A stretch of 64,000 bases of DNA from Herminiimonas contaminans. Its GTDB lineage: Bacteria; Pseudomonadota; Gammaproteobacteria; Burkholderiales; Burkholderiaceae_D. The stretch's first letter is position 1. Every line of letters starts with the position of its first letter. The stretch lies in NCBI RefSeq assembly GCF_015645465.1, contig NZ_JADOEL010000002.1, positions 392,640 to 456,639 of the forward strand. The letters run 5' to 3'. This document shows positions 38,901-47,345 of the stretch, piece by piece. The position numbers were made by a program, and so were the translations under genes. Under the pieces are notes generated by a model. The model was not told where the DNA came from. It saw only the letters and a list, made by a program, of their open reading frames with translations, and searched no databases.

Positions 38901-39232
38901 CACAAACCGTGGCCAGCACCAGCGCCAACTCGGTACAAAGCGTATTGGGCGTAGAGTTCAGCAACAAGCTGAGCGCCTCATCCAGCGCAACGCTGCGTGC
39001 CCGTTACCTGCATGAATTTGCTGATACTCCGGCGATCGAAGCATCGTTCGCGATCGGTGGTCCGGCCTTCAAAATCGCAGGTGTACAACCAGGACGCGAA
39101 GCATTGCAACTGGGCGTCGGTTACCGCAAAGTCACAGCCAGCGGCACCACTGTTGCAGTTGGCTACGATATGGAAGTCAGGGATAAATACCTGGGCCATC
39201 AATTGACGGCAAAAGCGATCTGGAACTTCTGA
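35942..39232 (+). CDS. Type V autotransporter, beta-helix passenger
   Basis: A 1096-residue surface protein. The signal peptide ends LPAYAQ near residue 28. The passenger (about 30-700) is built of beta-helix turns with a recurring NxGxI pattern (INNYGTISQ, LNYGTITG, VENYGRIQG, VNEGNIIGD, VNYGRIEG), followed by a GNNASDTITVTGNANLASGA stretch resembling an autochaperone. The C-terminal 280 residues form the autotransporter barrel (FWVQGLASIAKQ..., DLNKTDMVGISGGYTQAG), ending in the expected aromatic residue (IWNF). Two cysteines in the passenger (NTKCPDYLGTTSC) could form a loop. Function, adhesion or other, is not evident; no protease triad was spotted. Confidence 0.93.
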   Translation: MRFSDKQLRPLPLVIALQAVFALPAYAQFTVTTGTNDTVAKTLTAATATVQQGASLIVSTPNSNAAITVNAGTSVINNYGTISQATGGRGIDANAAATNITINNYLGGVINAVGDVAIRVGKATDSFVINNQGTISQTGVNAGGKRAIKVDVDFTTTGNQIINGSASNKLAVISSTGDDALRLGSNTLLTNYGQIFSTGIVNTKCPDYLGTTSCPSSAFSAADGVAIENGMKNVAILNYGTITGPRHGVDGGDPIAAAADANLIGVDRLIVTSVTPNGVVFDKVVNGVTTSGISILNPVVINMAGGNITGNNGSGVGLDGHGVVINYGTITGKYAGAGNVYDHGGLGLTTSNGDGDGVDIDGVAYVENYGRIQGLGAGGFDSGGAPNGADGIAAGGGTIINHAGATIYGQSKGILIDDGSDGTAIAAGRGTATATGAAIRIVNEGNIIGDKKVAIGLVGTFNDTVINGATGVITGGADATRLGENNSTVAGAAVQMGAGDDVLVNYGRIEGKNGLAIDMGSGDDTLRLLGGVVVGSIDGGTGVNALETNGTQNFNAGQLSNFQNITVLGGNTTFNYALNNVNNLQVDAGGNLRINGDVNASGNLTVNGTLQAPSGDTFRNVTVAGNYEQGASGVLEARIGANNASDTITVTGNANLASGATIRPLITGSVADGSNYTLISAGTLNASAANLQINNGSGAFYTYTLQGSGNDLQLVAHRQNGLANVVPQNLGNLANSLNQLASSGFSNSEQGLKLLNSLQSLPNAKALSDATSQLAPETNAAAQSAATAAQGSVFSAFDNRMDAARGGEQVALNKTGLAGGDAAGNRFWVQGLASIAKQKARKGANGFDLDAQGLAVGYETDLNKTDMVGISGGYTQAGSDGRDSGAGDDNDVKSLHVGGYFSRTESSYTLDASLAISANRYTTQRLVSIPGFNESLRGKFSGNQIGARFEYGLPFVLDATWSGRWLLGARVSRLDNGSYTETGGTSAQTVASTSANSVQSVLGVEFSNKLSASSSATLRARYLHEFADTPAIEASFAIGGPAFKIAGVQPGREALQLGVGYRKVTASGTTVAVGYDMEVRDKYLGHQLTAKAIWNF

Positions 39233-40082
39233 TCCGGTTCAAATCGATAGGCGTACGCATACGATGATCGACACCCGGCAGGGTCACAAGCTCTGCCGGG
39301 GTAGTTGCCGGATAGCGACGCAGGAAGTCCTGCAGTAAAAACGACGGCACCACCTGGTCGTCGGCTCCCACTACATGTACTTGCGGCAAATGCGCCAGTT
39401 TCTGCTGCACTGCCACCACACTCAAAGAAGCATTTAACGGCGTCACCTTGTGATGCGTGGTCCACGCGGCATGATCGAGCGGCGATGCCACCGTCATCAA
39501 TAGCACCACATCATCACGCCGCGCCGCCACCAGCGCTGCCATCACGCCTCCACCCGAATAACCTGCCAGCACGACTTGTTTCGCATGGGTCATGCGTTTG
39601 GCTTGCTCCACTGCCGCATTCAGGCGTTGCACCCATTTCTCGGCAAAGCGACCATCGGTCCAGTCCGCTACCGAGCAGGCTTCAAGTTCGTCGCTGCTCA
39701 GGTACTGGCAAGGACGTGCCAGGTACAGCACGTTTTTTTGTGAGATGTCTTTTGCGAGTCGCCAGCCGACCGGATCCACCGGTGTCGGATCCATCGACGG
39801 TTCACGCATATTCAGCCAGGCGCGGCCGTCACCTTCTATGACGACCCACAGGTAAGCAACAGATGTGGGCGCAGGTGTTTGTGTATGCAGCAAGCCGGTC
39901 AGCTGCGGTGCACTACCAAAGCTGACTGGGGCAAATCCGGCAGCCTTGCCCTCTTGCGCTATCAGTTGATAACGCTCACCCGTCGTCATCGCGCAAGCGG
40001 ATAACAAGAGGCCTGTGAAAAGCACGGAAAGATAGCGCAGCAGGCGGGAACCTGTGTCTGATTGAATATAAAAAAAATCCAT
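39177..40082 (-). CDS. Lipoprotein of the alpha/beta hydrolase fold
   Basis: A 301-residue protein. The lipobox LLLSACA places a lipidated cysteine at residue 30, so it is anchored to a membrane. The nucleophile elbow is GYSGGG with Ser176, the acid may be the aspartate in VVGADDQVV near residue 245, and the histidine is in LPGVDHRM near 277, a standard catalytic order. The substrate is unknown; a carboxylesterase or lipase role is likely. Its last 56 bases overlap the 3' end of the convergent autotransporter gene. Confidence 0.8.
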   Translation of the reverse strand: MDFFYIQSDTGSRLLRYLSVLFTGLLLSACAMTTGERYQLIAQEGKAAGFAPVSFGSAPQLTGLLHTQTPAPTSVAYLWVVIEGDGRAWLNMREPSMDPTPVDPVGWRLAKDISQKNVLYLARPCQYLSSDELEACSVADWTDGRFAEKWVQRLNAAVEQAKRMTHAKQVVLAGYSGGGVMAALVAARRDDVVLLMTVASPLDHAAWTTHHKVTPLNASLSVVAVQQKLAHLPQVHVVGADDQVVPSFLLQDFLRRYPATTPAELVTLPGVDHRMRTPIDLNRIRSSRSLLPSIDGPGIYP

Positions 40083-40233
40083 CGCTTAATGTCTCTGCAA
40101 TTAATGCAGCCGTCAAGCTGATGGACAAAATATGATGGATAACGCAACCGGTACTGCTCACCGCATGCCTGCCACGACCAGGTCATGCGACCTATCCGGT
40201 TTCCGCGCTGCTCAGGTAGCCAGCGCGGTCGCT

Positions 40234-40683
40234 CTACGTCGCCATCACAGGACTTCTGTTCAGGAAATTCCAATAAAAACCAGCGCGCGACACTTCTTCC
40301 GAAAACTTCTTTGGTGCGACCGGTTTAACGATGTAGCTATTCACACCATACTCATAGCAGTAAGTAATATCAGGCTCTTCGGCACTCGAAGTCAGCATGA
40401 TGATGGGAATGTACTTGGTCTGCTCGGTAGTTTTGAGGATTTTCAGCACATCCAGCCCGTTGACCTTGGGCATATTCAAATCCAGCATGAGCAAGGTCGG
40501 ATCACCACTTTTACGATCAATAAACGGACCGGTGCAAAAAACATAATCCAGTGCTTCCTGCCCGTCTTTGACCCAGGTTACATTGCCCATCAGGCCGAGT
40601 TCTTTCAGTGCGTGCAAGGTCGCTTCCGCATCCGTATGCGTATCCTCTGCCAACAGAATATGTATTTTCTGCAAATCCTTCAT
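40234..40683 (-). CDS. Single-domain response regulator (Rcp1-like)
   Basis: A 149-residue stand-alone receiver. The acidic pocket is LLAEDTHTD near residue 11, the phospho-acceptor is Asp68 in LLMLDLNMPKVNGLDVLK, and the lysine is in SYIVKPVAPKKF near 120. The insertion between strands (GPFIDRKSGDPTLL) is typical of Rcp1-type regulators that pair with phytochrome-like kinases. No partner kinase is nearby. The ATG at 40683 is chosen because GGAGGG lies just before it; the frame runs 22 codons further upstream without support. Confidence 0.9.
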   Translation of the reverse strand: MKDLQKIHILLAEDTHTDAEATLHALKELGLMGNVTWVKDGQEALDYVFCTGPFIDRKSGDPTLLMLDLNMPKVNGLDVLKILKTTEQTKYIPIIMLTSSAEEPDITYCYEYGVNSYIVKPVAPKKFSEEVSRAGFYWNFLNRSPVMAT

Positions 40684-41058
40684 GCACCCTCCGGCCCCTA
40701 TCAACTCAAAACGACAAATGCGTGTACCGCGCAGCCATTCAAGAAACAATGTTTAACAAATCCGCTTCCATAAACACGAAAACCGATCAGAAATCGGAAA
40801 TGTTTCCAAGGTACAGCAAAGCGTGAGGCTGACATATCTGTTTGCTGCCGAATTTTGAAATGTTTGCATTTGCCATAAAGCATTAATTTCATTGGAATTA
40901 TTCTGCCCAGAGTGGGCAATCAAGGTCAGTGGCAGAAACTTGCAATACACATATGTAGTGCGATTCCGACAAAGCCCGTATGCAGAAAAAACCTACCCAT
41001 ACCGGCACGAGGCATACAATGTCGCTATCACTGCAACAAACACAGAATTGGAATAAAG
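40684..41058. other. Intergenic region before the 116-residue unknown gene
   Basis: No gene is seen. A short inverted repeat CCGAT-N5-ATCGG lies near 40783. Promoters of the two divergent genes should be here but were not defined. Confidence 0.4.
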
Positions 41059-41409
41059 ATGGAAAACGCCGTATACAACAAGGCACTCAACGCATTGAAG
41101 ATGCAATTCGGCATGCCGCGCCCGCTGCAGAACCAAAACGGCGCACGATTTTTACGCAACGGCACGATCACGATTTATCACACTGAACTGGCACCGGGTA
41201 ATCAGGCCGAAATTACCTTCAACGTGCAGCCTATTTCGTCGTCCTACGGCATCGCACCTGCCAAACTCAACGCCTTGCTGGATGAGTGCCGCAAGCTGAC
41301 CGGCCGCCCGACCGAGCTCAACAAACTACAGAACTGGCCACGCATAGGCCTGGCGACTGAAGAAGACGTCACGCTGGTGATGGATAAGCTGGCTGTCCTG
41401 AAAAAATAA
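41059..41409 (+). CDS. Conserved-looking small protein of unknown function
   Basis: A 116-residue soluble protein beginning MENAVYNKALNALKMQFGM. It has mixed beta and alpha segments (GTITIYHTELAPGNQAEITFNVQP, then KLNALLDECRKLTG and EEDVTLVMDKLAVLKK). No known motif is recognised. The ATG at 41059 follows GGAATAAAG, and the longer open frame upstream is rich in unlikely residues, so it is rejected. It sits 99 bases before another unknown gene on the same strand, which may be co-transcribed. Confidence 0.65.
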   Translation: MENAVYNKALNALKMQFGMPRPLQNQNGARFLRNGTITIYHTELAPGNQAEITFNVQPISSSYGIAPAKLNALLDECRKLTGRPTELNKLQNWPRIGLATEEDVTLVMDKLAVLKK

Positions 41410-41508
41410 CAGTTGCAAATCCCCTCCACAAATCTGTTTCCCGCGTATAAACTGGAAGCACTAGCCGCTCGTGCCACAGGCTCGCCGATGTAATGTGACA
41501 AGGGGGAA

Positions 41509-41895
41509 ATGATGGATAAGCTGAACGTACACTTTCATGTCTCCGTTTTAACCGTACCGCATTTCGTCACGGCAGATCAGTTCCCGGAATGGCTGCAACG
41601 CGAGGCGCTCGCCATCCAGGAACTAAGCGAAGACAATGGCCTGACTATCATCAGACTCTTCCTCGCTGCACGGATACGCGAAGTGTGGCCAAAGAAAAAA
41701 CTGGATGTGCTACTGCAGGGTATTACCGATAAGTACCCGCATATCTTCCGGGTCGAGATGGTCGTCATCGACGATACGCTGGACTTCGATGAGATAGAGC
41801 TGATCCAGTCAGATGCCGAAGATGAACTGGCGCAGGTACTGGAAACCGTGAAGCAATTCCAGGAACTCAAGGTTGCGCGCAGCAAGCTGCATTAA
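41509..41895 (+). CDS. Small acidic protein of unknown function
   Basis: A 128-residue soluble protein. It has hydrophobic-alternating segments (NVHFHVSVLTVPHF, TIIRLFLAARIREVW) and an acidic C-terminal helix (DEIELIQSDAEDELAQVLETVKQF). Not recognised. GGGGGAAATGATGG gives two possible starts two codons apart; the first ATG is used. Confidence 0.65.
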   Translation: MMDKLNVHFHVSVLTVPHFVTADQFPEWLQREALAIQELSEDNGLTIIRLFLAARIREVWPKKKLDVLLQGITDKYPHIFRVEMVVIDDTLDFDEIELIQSDAEDELAQVLETVKQFQELKVARSKLH

Positions 41896-41915
41896 GCCAG
41901 GCTTGACCCGACATA

Positions 41916-41941
41916 CAAAAAACGGCCATCAACATGGCCGT
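41916..41941 (-). terminator. Terminator for a minus-strand transcript (tarD)
   Basis: ACGGCCAT and ATGGCCGT form an 8-bp stem with loop CAAC. The T-run is on the minus strand only (TTTTTTG), so it ends the tarD transcript rather than the plus-strand gene next to it. Confidence 0.8.
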
Positions 41942-41951
41942 CCATCTCCTA

Positions 41952-42104
41952 CTAGCTGAATACAAAGGCCAGCATCGCCGCATCTTCTTCCAGCATGACG
42001 ATCAAGGTCAATGCCCATAGCAGGCCGTGCGCCTGTAGTGATGCCAGCAAGTCTTGCAAGTCGGGCTTGATATCCAGCTCCGGATAAGGGGTTGCGATGC
42101 GCCA
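41952..42104 (-). pseudogene. Protein-like open frame without a start, possible gene remnant
   Basis: A 51-codon frame ends in TAG at 41952 and has a stop just upstream at 42105. Its translation looks like real protein (YPELDIKPDLQDLLASLQAHG, then LLWALTLIVMLEEDAA in part), but no ATG, GTG or TTG start lies near its beginning. It sits between tarD and its terminator. A hairpin with arms GCGCCATC and GATGGCGC spans the upstream stop. It may be the tail of a broken gene. Confidence 0.35.
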
Positions 42105-42145
42105 TCATACTCCGATGGCGCCAGCACTAACCAGCATCCCGATAC

Positions 42146-43312
42146 TTACGCTGTCAGCTTTTGCATTTCGCTATACAGGTCCGCCTTGCCTTCAAAACCG
42201 ATACCCGGCAAATCCGGCAAGGTGATGTAACCGTTCTGCACCTTCACCCCATCCGGGAAACCACCGTATGGCTGGAACAAATCCGGATACGATTCGTTGC
42301 CGCCCAAACCCAGGCCTGCAGCAATATTCAATGACATCTGATGACCACCGTGCGGAATGCAGCGTTTGCGCGACCAGCCATGCTCATGCAGCATGTCCAG
42401 CGTGCGCAGGTATTCGACCAGGCCATAGCTGAGTGCACAATCAAACTGCAACCAGTCACGATCCGGACGCATGCCGCCGTAACGGATCAGGTTGCGTGCG
42501 TCCTGCATCGAGAACAGGTTTTCACCTGTTGCCATCGGCTTATCGTAGTAGCTGCGCAAGGTCGCCTGCAACTCGAAGTCCAGCGGATCACCTGCTTCTT
42601 CGTACCAGAACAAATCGTATTGCGAGAGTGCTTTCGCATATTTGATCGCGGTATCCAGATCAAAGCGGCCATTCGCATCCACCGCCAGCTTCTGGCCGTC
42701 ACCCAGCACGCTCAGGATAGAGTCGATGCGACGCAAGTCTTCATCCAGTGATGCGCCACCTATCTTTTTCTTCACCACCGTATAGCCACGATCGATGTAG
42801 CTGCGCATCTCGTCCTTCAGCTTGCCGTGATCCTGACCCGGATAGTAGTAGCCACCTGCAGCGTAGACGAAGATCTTGCGATCAGCCTGGCCATTGCCAT
42901 AACGATCCGCCAGCAACTGGAACAAAGGCTTGCCTTCGATTTTGGCTACCGCATCCCACACCGCCATATCGATGGTACCGATCGCCACCGAGCGCTCACC
43001 ATGGCCACCCGGTTTTTCATTGGTGAATAGGGTATTCCAGATCTTGTGCGGATCGAGGTTGTCGCCAGCGTCATTCACCAGCGACGCCGGATCGGCTTCC
43101 ATCAGGCGCGGGATGAAACGTTCACGCATCAGCATGCCCTGGCCATAACGACCGTTGGAGTTGAAGCCATAACCGATGACCGGTTTGCCATCGCGGATGA
43201 CATCTGTCACCACCGCCACCAGACTCAGCGTCATCTTGCTGAAGTCGATATAGGCATTACGGATGGGCGAACTGATGGGCAGGGTCTTTTCGCGGATTTC
43301 AACTATCTTCAT
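42146..43312 (-). CDS. tarD: D-tartrate dehydratase (enolase superfamily)
   Basis: A 388-residue enzyme of the mandelate racemase subgroup. It is very close in sequence to the Bradyrhizobium japonicum D-tartrate dehydratase as recalled (NAYIDFSKMT near the start; CIPHGGHQMSLNIAAGLGLG near 318; QPYGGFPDGV). The catalytic residues fall in the expected places: Lys183 (VVKKKIGG), metal ligands Asp212 (AVDANGRF), Glu238 (WYEE) and Glu264 (ATGENLF), and His321. It dehydrates D-tartrate to oxaloacetate using Mg2+. A LysR regulator is divergent from it, suggesting control by tartrate. No tartrate carrier is next to it. Confidence 0.92.
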   Translation of the reverse strand: MKIVEIREKTLPISSPIRNAYIDFSKMTLSLVAVVTDVIRDGKPVIGYGFNSNGRYGQGMLMRERFIPRLMEADPASLVNDAGDNLDPHKIWNTLFTNEKPGGHGERSVAIGTIDMAVWDAVAKIEGKPLFQLLADRYGNGQADRKIFVYAAGGYYYPGQDHGKLKDEMRSYIDRGYTVVKKKIGGASLDEDLRRIDSILSVLGDGQKLAVDANGRFDLDTAIKYAKALSQYDLFWYEEAGDPLDFELQATLRSYYDKPMATGENLFSMQDARNLIRYGGMRPDRDWLQFDCALSYGLVEYLRTLDMLHEHGWSRKRCIPHGGHQMSLNIAAGLGLGGNESYPDLFQPYGGFPDGVKVQNGYITLPDLPGIGFEGKADLYSEMQKLTA

Positions 43313-43429
43313 GGCGGCTCCTAAAAATATCTCTGTATGCAGGTGTATACGAGCAAATACGGGAGCCCTAGCTTATGCGCAGAAGACCGGTTTATAATTC
43401 ACTTAAATTCACATAATTATTTACTTACA

Positions 43430-44347
43430 GTGAAAACTGACATCACGTCTGAACTGGAATTCTTTGTCCTGATCGCCCGCCTCGGCAATCTGTCGGCCGC
43501 CGCACGTGCGCTGGATATCACGCCACCGGCCGCGACCAAGCGGCTGGCACAACTGGAAACCCGGCTCGGCATCAGGCTGGTGAATCGCACTACCCGCAGC
43601 ATCAGCCTCACCAGTGAAGGCGACATCTATCTCGGCTATGCGACGAAAATACTGACTGAAATCAAAGAGATGGAAGACGCCGTCTCATCCGGTGGCGGCA
43701 CACCACGCGGCTTGTTGCGTGTGAATGCGACGCTGGGATTTGGTCGCACCGCGATCGCGCCACTGGTATCCGAATTCGTGCGGCGTTATCCGCAAGTGGA
43801 AGTGCAGTTTGAAGTCAGCGACAAGCCTATCGATCTGGTCGAAAACGGTTTTGACCTGGCGATACGCTTCGGCACCCTGCCCGATGCACGCCTGAACGCG
43901 CGCAAGCTAATGTCGAACCGGCGCTTCCTGTGCGCCTCACCGATTTACCTGGAACGCCACGGCACGCCAAAGACGCTGGCTGATTTACACCAGCATCGCT
44001 GCATTACGCACAGGCAGAATGATGAAGCCGCCGCCACCTGGCGTTTCACGCACCAGGGTCGCAATGAGGTCATCAAGGTAGAGAGTGCCTTGTCCAGCAA
44101 CGATGGTGACATCGTGCTCGGCTGGGCGCTGGATGCACATGGCATCCTGATCCGCTCGGAATGGGATCTGGCCAAATATGTGAAGAGTGGCCGTCTGAAA
44201 ATCGTGCTGCCGGATTACGTCTTGCCGTCAGCCGATTTGTTTGTCTACTACCCGAACCGGCGCAATCAAAGCACGCGGGCACGTGCCTTTATCGACTTCC
44301 TGATTGAGCATATCGACATGCTGGCAGCGCTGCCGCTGCCAGACTGA
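43430..44347 (+). CDS. LysR-type regulator, divergent from tarD
   Basis: A 305-residue LysR-family activator. The N-terminal winged helix-turn-helix is LARLGNLSAAARALDITPPAATKRLAQLETRLGIRLVNRTTRSI (in parts), followed by the effector-binding domain from about residue 90. The GTG at 43430 gives a normal family length; the frame is open 31 codons further upstream, but those residues have no LysR character. It is transcribed away from tarD, the classic arrangement for a LysR regulator of its neighbour. The effector is probably D-tartrate or a related acid; this is inference. Confidence 0.85.
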   Translation: MKTDITSELEFFVLIARLGNLSAAARALDITPPAATKRLAQLETRLGIRLVNRTTRSISLTSEGDIYLGYATKILTEIKEMEDAVSSGGGTPRGLLRVNATLGFGRTAIAPLVSEFVRRYPQVEVQFEVSDKPIDLVENGFDLAIRFGTLPDARLNARKLMSNRRFLCASPIYLERHGTPKTLADLHQHRCITHRQNDEAAATWRFTHQGRNEVIKVESALSSNDGDIVLGWALDAHGILIRSEWDLAKYVKSGRLKIVLPDYVLPSADLFVYYPNRRNQSTRARAFIDFLIEHIDMLAALPLPD

Positions 44348-44348
44348 A

Positions 44349-44984
44349 TCAACGCGGACAAGGACTGGCAGGATCAGCAGCCAGTGCTGCCAGGTGACGC
44401 GCGATCATTTGCGCCGCCTTATCAGTAACGCGTTGCGCACCTTGCGCCAATGCATCCATACCTGCTCCCACTGGCTCGCTACCCGACCACTGGCAAGCAG
44501 CATACACACCGGTATCGCTGCGTCGAGCCGTCCAGCTAAAAGCAGCGTCTACACGCGTATTTTCTATCGCATCGAACTGGCGCAACTGTACCGCGACGCG
44601 CCACACGGCCTGCCCCTGGCTACGTCCGCTCTTGCTGACATCGACCGCACCCAGGCGATTCGTGATCCCGGCGGAGAGTGCATCGCGCATTTCATTTTCA
44701 AACGATGAGGTCCAGCGGTACTGTTCCAGCAACTCCAGCTCTGCACTCTGCCCACCCGGCTTGGTCAGCACCATCTGTGGCCGCGCCAGTCGTTCCGGTA
44801 CCGCCACCGGTGCCAGTTCGATGAAGACCGGAGCTGTCGCAACAGGTGCAAATGCATTTGCTGCTGGTCCGCTCAGGGTGTAATAGCGTGCATTCGATGT
44901 GCTGCCGCAGGCACTGAGCAGCAAGGTTGTCGCCAATACGCTCATCACTGCCAACGAGCTCGATGGCTTCAGGAATTGCTTCAT
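44349..44984 (-). CDS. pqiC: PqiC-type lipoprotein
   Basis: A 211-residue lipoprotein of the ABC-transport auxiliary (DUF330) family. The lipobox LLLSACGS places the lipid on Cys26. The mature part starts NARYYTLSGP, the usual PqiC/YmbA opening, and contains PVAVPERLARPQMVL. It sits in the outer membrane and joins PqiB as part of the periplasmic bridge. It starts inside the last four bases of pqiB (ATGA overlap). Confidence 0.9.
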   Translation of the reverse strand: MKQFLKPSSSLAVMSVLATTLLLSACGSTSNARYYTLSGPAANAFAPVATAPVFIELAPVAVPERLARPQMVLTKPGGQSAELELLEQYRWTSSFENEMRDALSAGITNRLGAVDVSKSGRSQGQAVWRVAVQLRQFDAIENTRVDAAFSWTARRSDTGVYAACQWSGSEPVGAGMDALAQGAQRVTDKAAQMIARHLAALAADPASPCPR

Positions 44985-46612
44985 TTTTTCTCCTCCGGTT
45001 TACCGCGCAACAAGGATTCAGGGTGACGTTCCAGGTAATCAGTCAGCACGCGCACCGAACCTGCCGCACGTGTGATTTCACGCATCGCTTCACGCATATC
45101 CTGCTGCAGCGGTGAGTCCTGCGACAATGTCTGCTCTGCGCTATTGATCGTTTTACGCGCATCCTTCATCGCAGCTGTGATCTCTGGCGAGACGTCGTTA
45201 TTCAACGTGCGTGTCAATTCTTCGGCACTGACCAGGGTCTTGTTCAGTGTTGCCAGCGAGGTGCGCAAATCCTTGCCTATCTGCTCGAACGGTACCTTGT
45301 TCAGCTTGCTGGCGATTTCCTGTATCTGCGCCTGCAACTCATCCAGGCTGTTCGGCACAGTCGGCAATTCAAACGGCGTCTTGTTCGGATCAACTTTGAC
45401 GGCCGGAACTTTCGGGAAGAAGTCCAGCGCCACATACACCTGGCCGGTCAGCAAATTGCCCGGACGTAGTTGCGCGCGCAAACCTTTGCTGACCAGGAAT
45501 TGCAGGCGTTTCTTTTGCGCCTGCAAGGATTCCTTACCTTCACCCGGTACCGGACGACGCAAGCGATCCGGATAGATCTGGATCAACACAGGCATACGGA
45601 ATTCACGTTCGTCACGGTCGAATTCAACGCCTATCGATTTAACCTCACCGATCACCACACCGCGGAAATCGACTGGTGCACCCGGTGACAAACCGCGCAA
45701 GGATTGATTGAAGAACAGCAGCATGGTTTCTGCCGAACCGTCTTTCTGTTTCATCGCAGCAGCTTCATCGTCGGCCAGCGCGAAAGCGGTATTTTCCAGC
45801 GCTGGCGGGCTCTCGGTAGCGGTACCCAGATCAGGCGTACCGAAGGCAATACCACCGAGCAGGATGGTCGCCAGCGACTGTGTGCGCAGCGTCAGACCAC
45901 TCGCGCTTACTTGCATATCCATACCGCTGGCATGCCAGAAGCGGGTATTGGCTTCGACGAATTTTTCATACGGTGCATTGACGAAGACACGCAGGGTGAC
46001 ACCCTTGCCATCACCATCCAGTTCATAGGCAGCAATCTGCCCTACTTTCACGCGACGGAAGTAAACCGGTGATCCCACGTCGAGTGAACCGACATCCTTC
46101 GCATGCAGCAGGAACTGACGACCCGATGCATCACGCGTGACGATAGGTGGTGCTTCGAGGCCGACAAATTCATCCGAGGTTTCTTCTGCGCTACCGGCGT
46201 CGACGCCGATGTAAGCCCCTGACAACAAGGTACCAAGTCCGGAAATCCCCGAAGTATCGAGACGCGGACGCACGACCCAGTAACGCGTATCTTTTGCGGT
46301 GAAGGCTGACGCATCCTTATTCAGTTGCACCTTCACCCGCACATGCGAGCGATCACGCGACAGGCGCAAACTTTCGACCATGCCTATCTGCACATCCTTG
46401 TACTTCACTGCCGTCTTGCCCGCTTCCAGCCCTTCTGCCGTCTTGAAACTAAGCTCGATCTCAGGGCCACGCTGCATCAGGATATGCACCACCAGCGTGA
46501 TGCCGACCAGTGCCGCAATGATGGGAATAAGCCAGACCAGCGAGGGCAACCAGTCGCGGCGACGCGCAACGCGGGGAGCCGGGGGTGCTTTTCGTTCTTC
46601 AGTGTTTGTCAT
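44981..46612 (-). CDS. pqiB: PqiB-type MCE protein
   Basis: A 543-residue protein with an N-terminal membrane helix (LPSLVWLIPIIAALVGITLVV) and three MCE (MlaD) domains (starting near ISFKTAEGLEAGKTAVKYKDVQIG, VYFRRVKVGQIAAYELDG and VDFRGVVIGEVKSIGVEF). The C-terminal 130 residues are helical (LDELQAQIQEIASKLNKVPFEQIG). PqiB forms hexamers that make a channel across the periplasm for lipid or hydrophobic molecule movement between membranes. It follows pqiA with a 14-base overlap. E. coli PqiB has 546 residues. Confidence 0.93.
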   Translation of the reverse strand: MTNTEERKAPPAPRVARRRDWLPSLVWLIPIIAALVGITLVVHILMQRGPEIELSFKTAEGLEAGKTAVKYKDVQIGMVESLRLSRDRSHVRVKVQLNKDASAFTAKDTRYWVVRPRLDTSGISGLGTLLSGAYIGVDAGSAEETSDEFVGLEAPPIVTRDASGRQFLLHAKDVGSLDVGSPVYFRRVKVGQIAAYELDGDGKGVTLRVFVNAPYEKFVEANTRFWHASGMDMQVSASGLTLRTQSLATILLGGIAFGTPDLGTATESPPALENTAFALADDEAAAMKQKDGSAETMLLFFNQSLRGLSPGAPVDFRGVVIGEVKSIGVEFDRDEREFRMPVLIQIYPDRLRRPVPGEGKESLQAQKKRLQFLVSKGLRAQLRPGNLLTGQVYVALDFFPKVPAVKVDPNKTPFELPTVPNSLDELQAQIQEIASKLNKVPFEQIGKDLRTSLATLNKTLVSAEELTRTLNNDVSPEITAAMKDARKTINSAEQTLSQDSPLQQDMREAMREITRAAGSVRVLTDYLERHPESLLRGKPEEKK

Positions 46613-47345
46613 GATCTGCTTTCCTTGTCGACTCAGCGAGCCGGTCTTGATTCAACGATTCTTGTGTCTCGTCGTCACCGTCCCAGGTCAGCTTGGGATC
46701 AAAGCTGAGCGATGCCAGCATGGTCAGCACCACAACTGAACCGAAGGCGGCGATGCCCAGGCCTGCGGTAATTTCCGCAAAGCCCTGGATGCGCACCAGC
46801 CCTGCCAGCAAGGCGACGACAAATACGTCCAGCATGGACCAGCGCCCTATCAATTCGATCACATGGTAAAGCCGCGCCCGTTCGCCGCGCCGCCAGTTAC
46901 TGCGACGCTGTGCCATCAGCACCAATATGAATAAGGCTGCCAGCTTGAATAGCGGTACCAGGAAACTGGCCACGAAGATGATCGCCGCCAGACCATAGGC
47001 ACCGCTGACCCAGAAATAAATCACACCACTCATGATGGTGTCGTTTTGCGAGCCGAATAAAGTCTTGGTAATCATGACCGGCAGCAGGTTCGCCGGTAAA
47101 TACATCATGCAGGCCGCAATCAGGAAAGCCCAGGTGCGGTTCAGGCTGTCAGCCTTGCGCGTGCGCAGCTTGGCGCCACAACGTCCGCAAGCCGCGCCTT
47201 CTTCTGCCTGCTCCCACACCGTATCGCAATGGTGGCAGGCGATCAGCCCCATATTGATAGCACGCTGCTTTTGATCACACGCTTGCTCGCCACTGGCAAT
47301 ACTGCCATCGGTAGGGACAACCAGATCCAGGGTCTGCATGCTCAT
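46599..47345 (-). CDS. pqiA: PqiA-family membrane protein, second copy
   Basis: A 248-residue protein. An N-terminal zinc-ribbon-like part (CHHCDTVW...CGRCGAKL) is followed by four membrane helices, with AFLIAACMMYLPANLLPVM near residue 74. The PqiA domain holds one copy here; E. coli PqiA fuses two such domains in one chain of about 417 residues. It overlaps the previous pqiA gene by four bases and pqiB by 14. It would act in the inner membrane with PqiB. Confidence 0.88.
   Translation of the reverse strand: MSMQTLDLVVPTDGSIASGEQACDQKQRAINMGLIACHHCDTVWEQAEEGAACGRCGAKLRTRKADSLNRTWAFLIAACMMYLPANLLPVMITKTLFGSQNDTIMSGVIYFWVSGAYGLAAIIFVASFLVPLFKLAALFILVLMAQRRSNWRRGERARLYHVIELIGRWSMLDVFVVALLAGLVRIQGFAEITAGLGIAAFGSVVVLTMLASLSFDPKLTWDGDDETQESLNQDRLAESTRKADHDKH

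Noticed and set aside
41922..41941. The hairpin as a terminator for the plus-strand unknown gene.
   Set aside because: The T-run is only on the minus strand, so it fits tarD.
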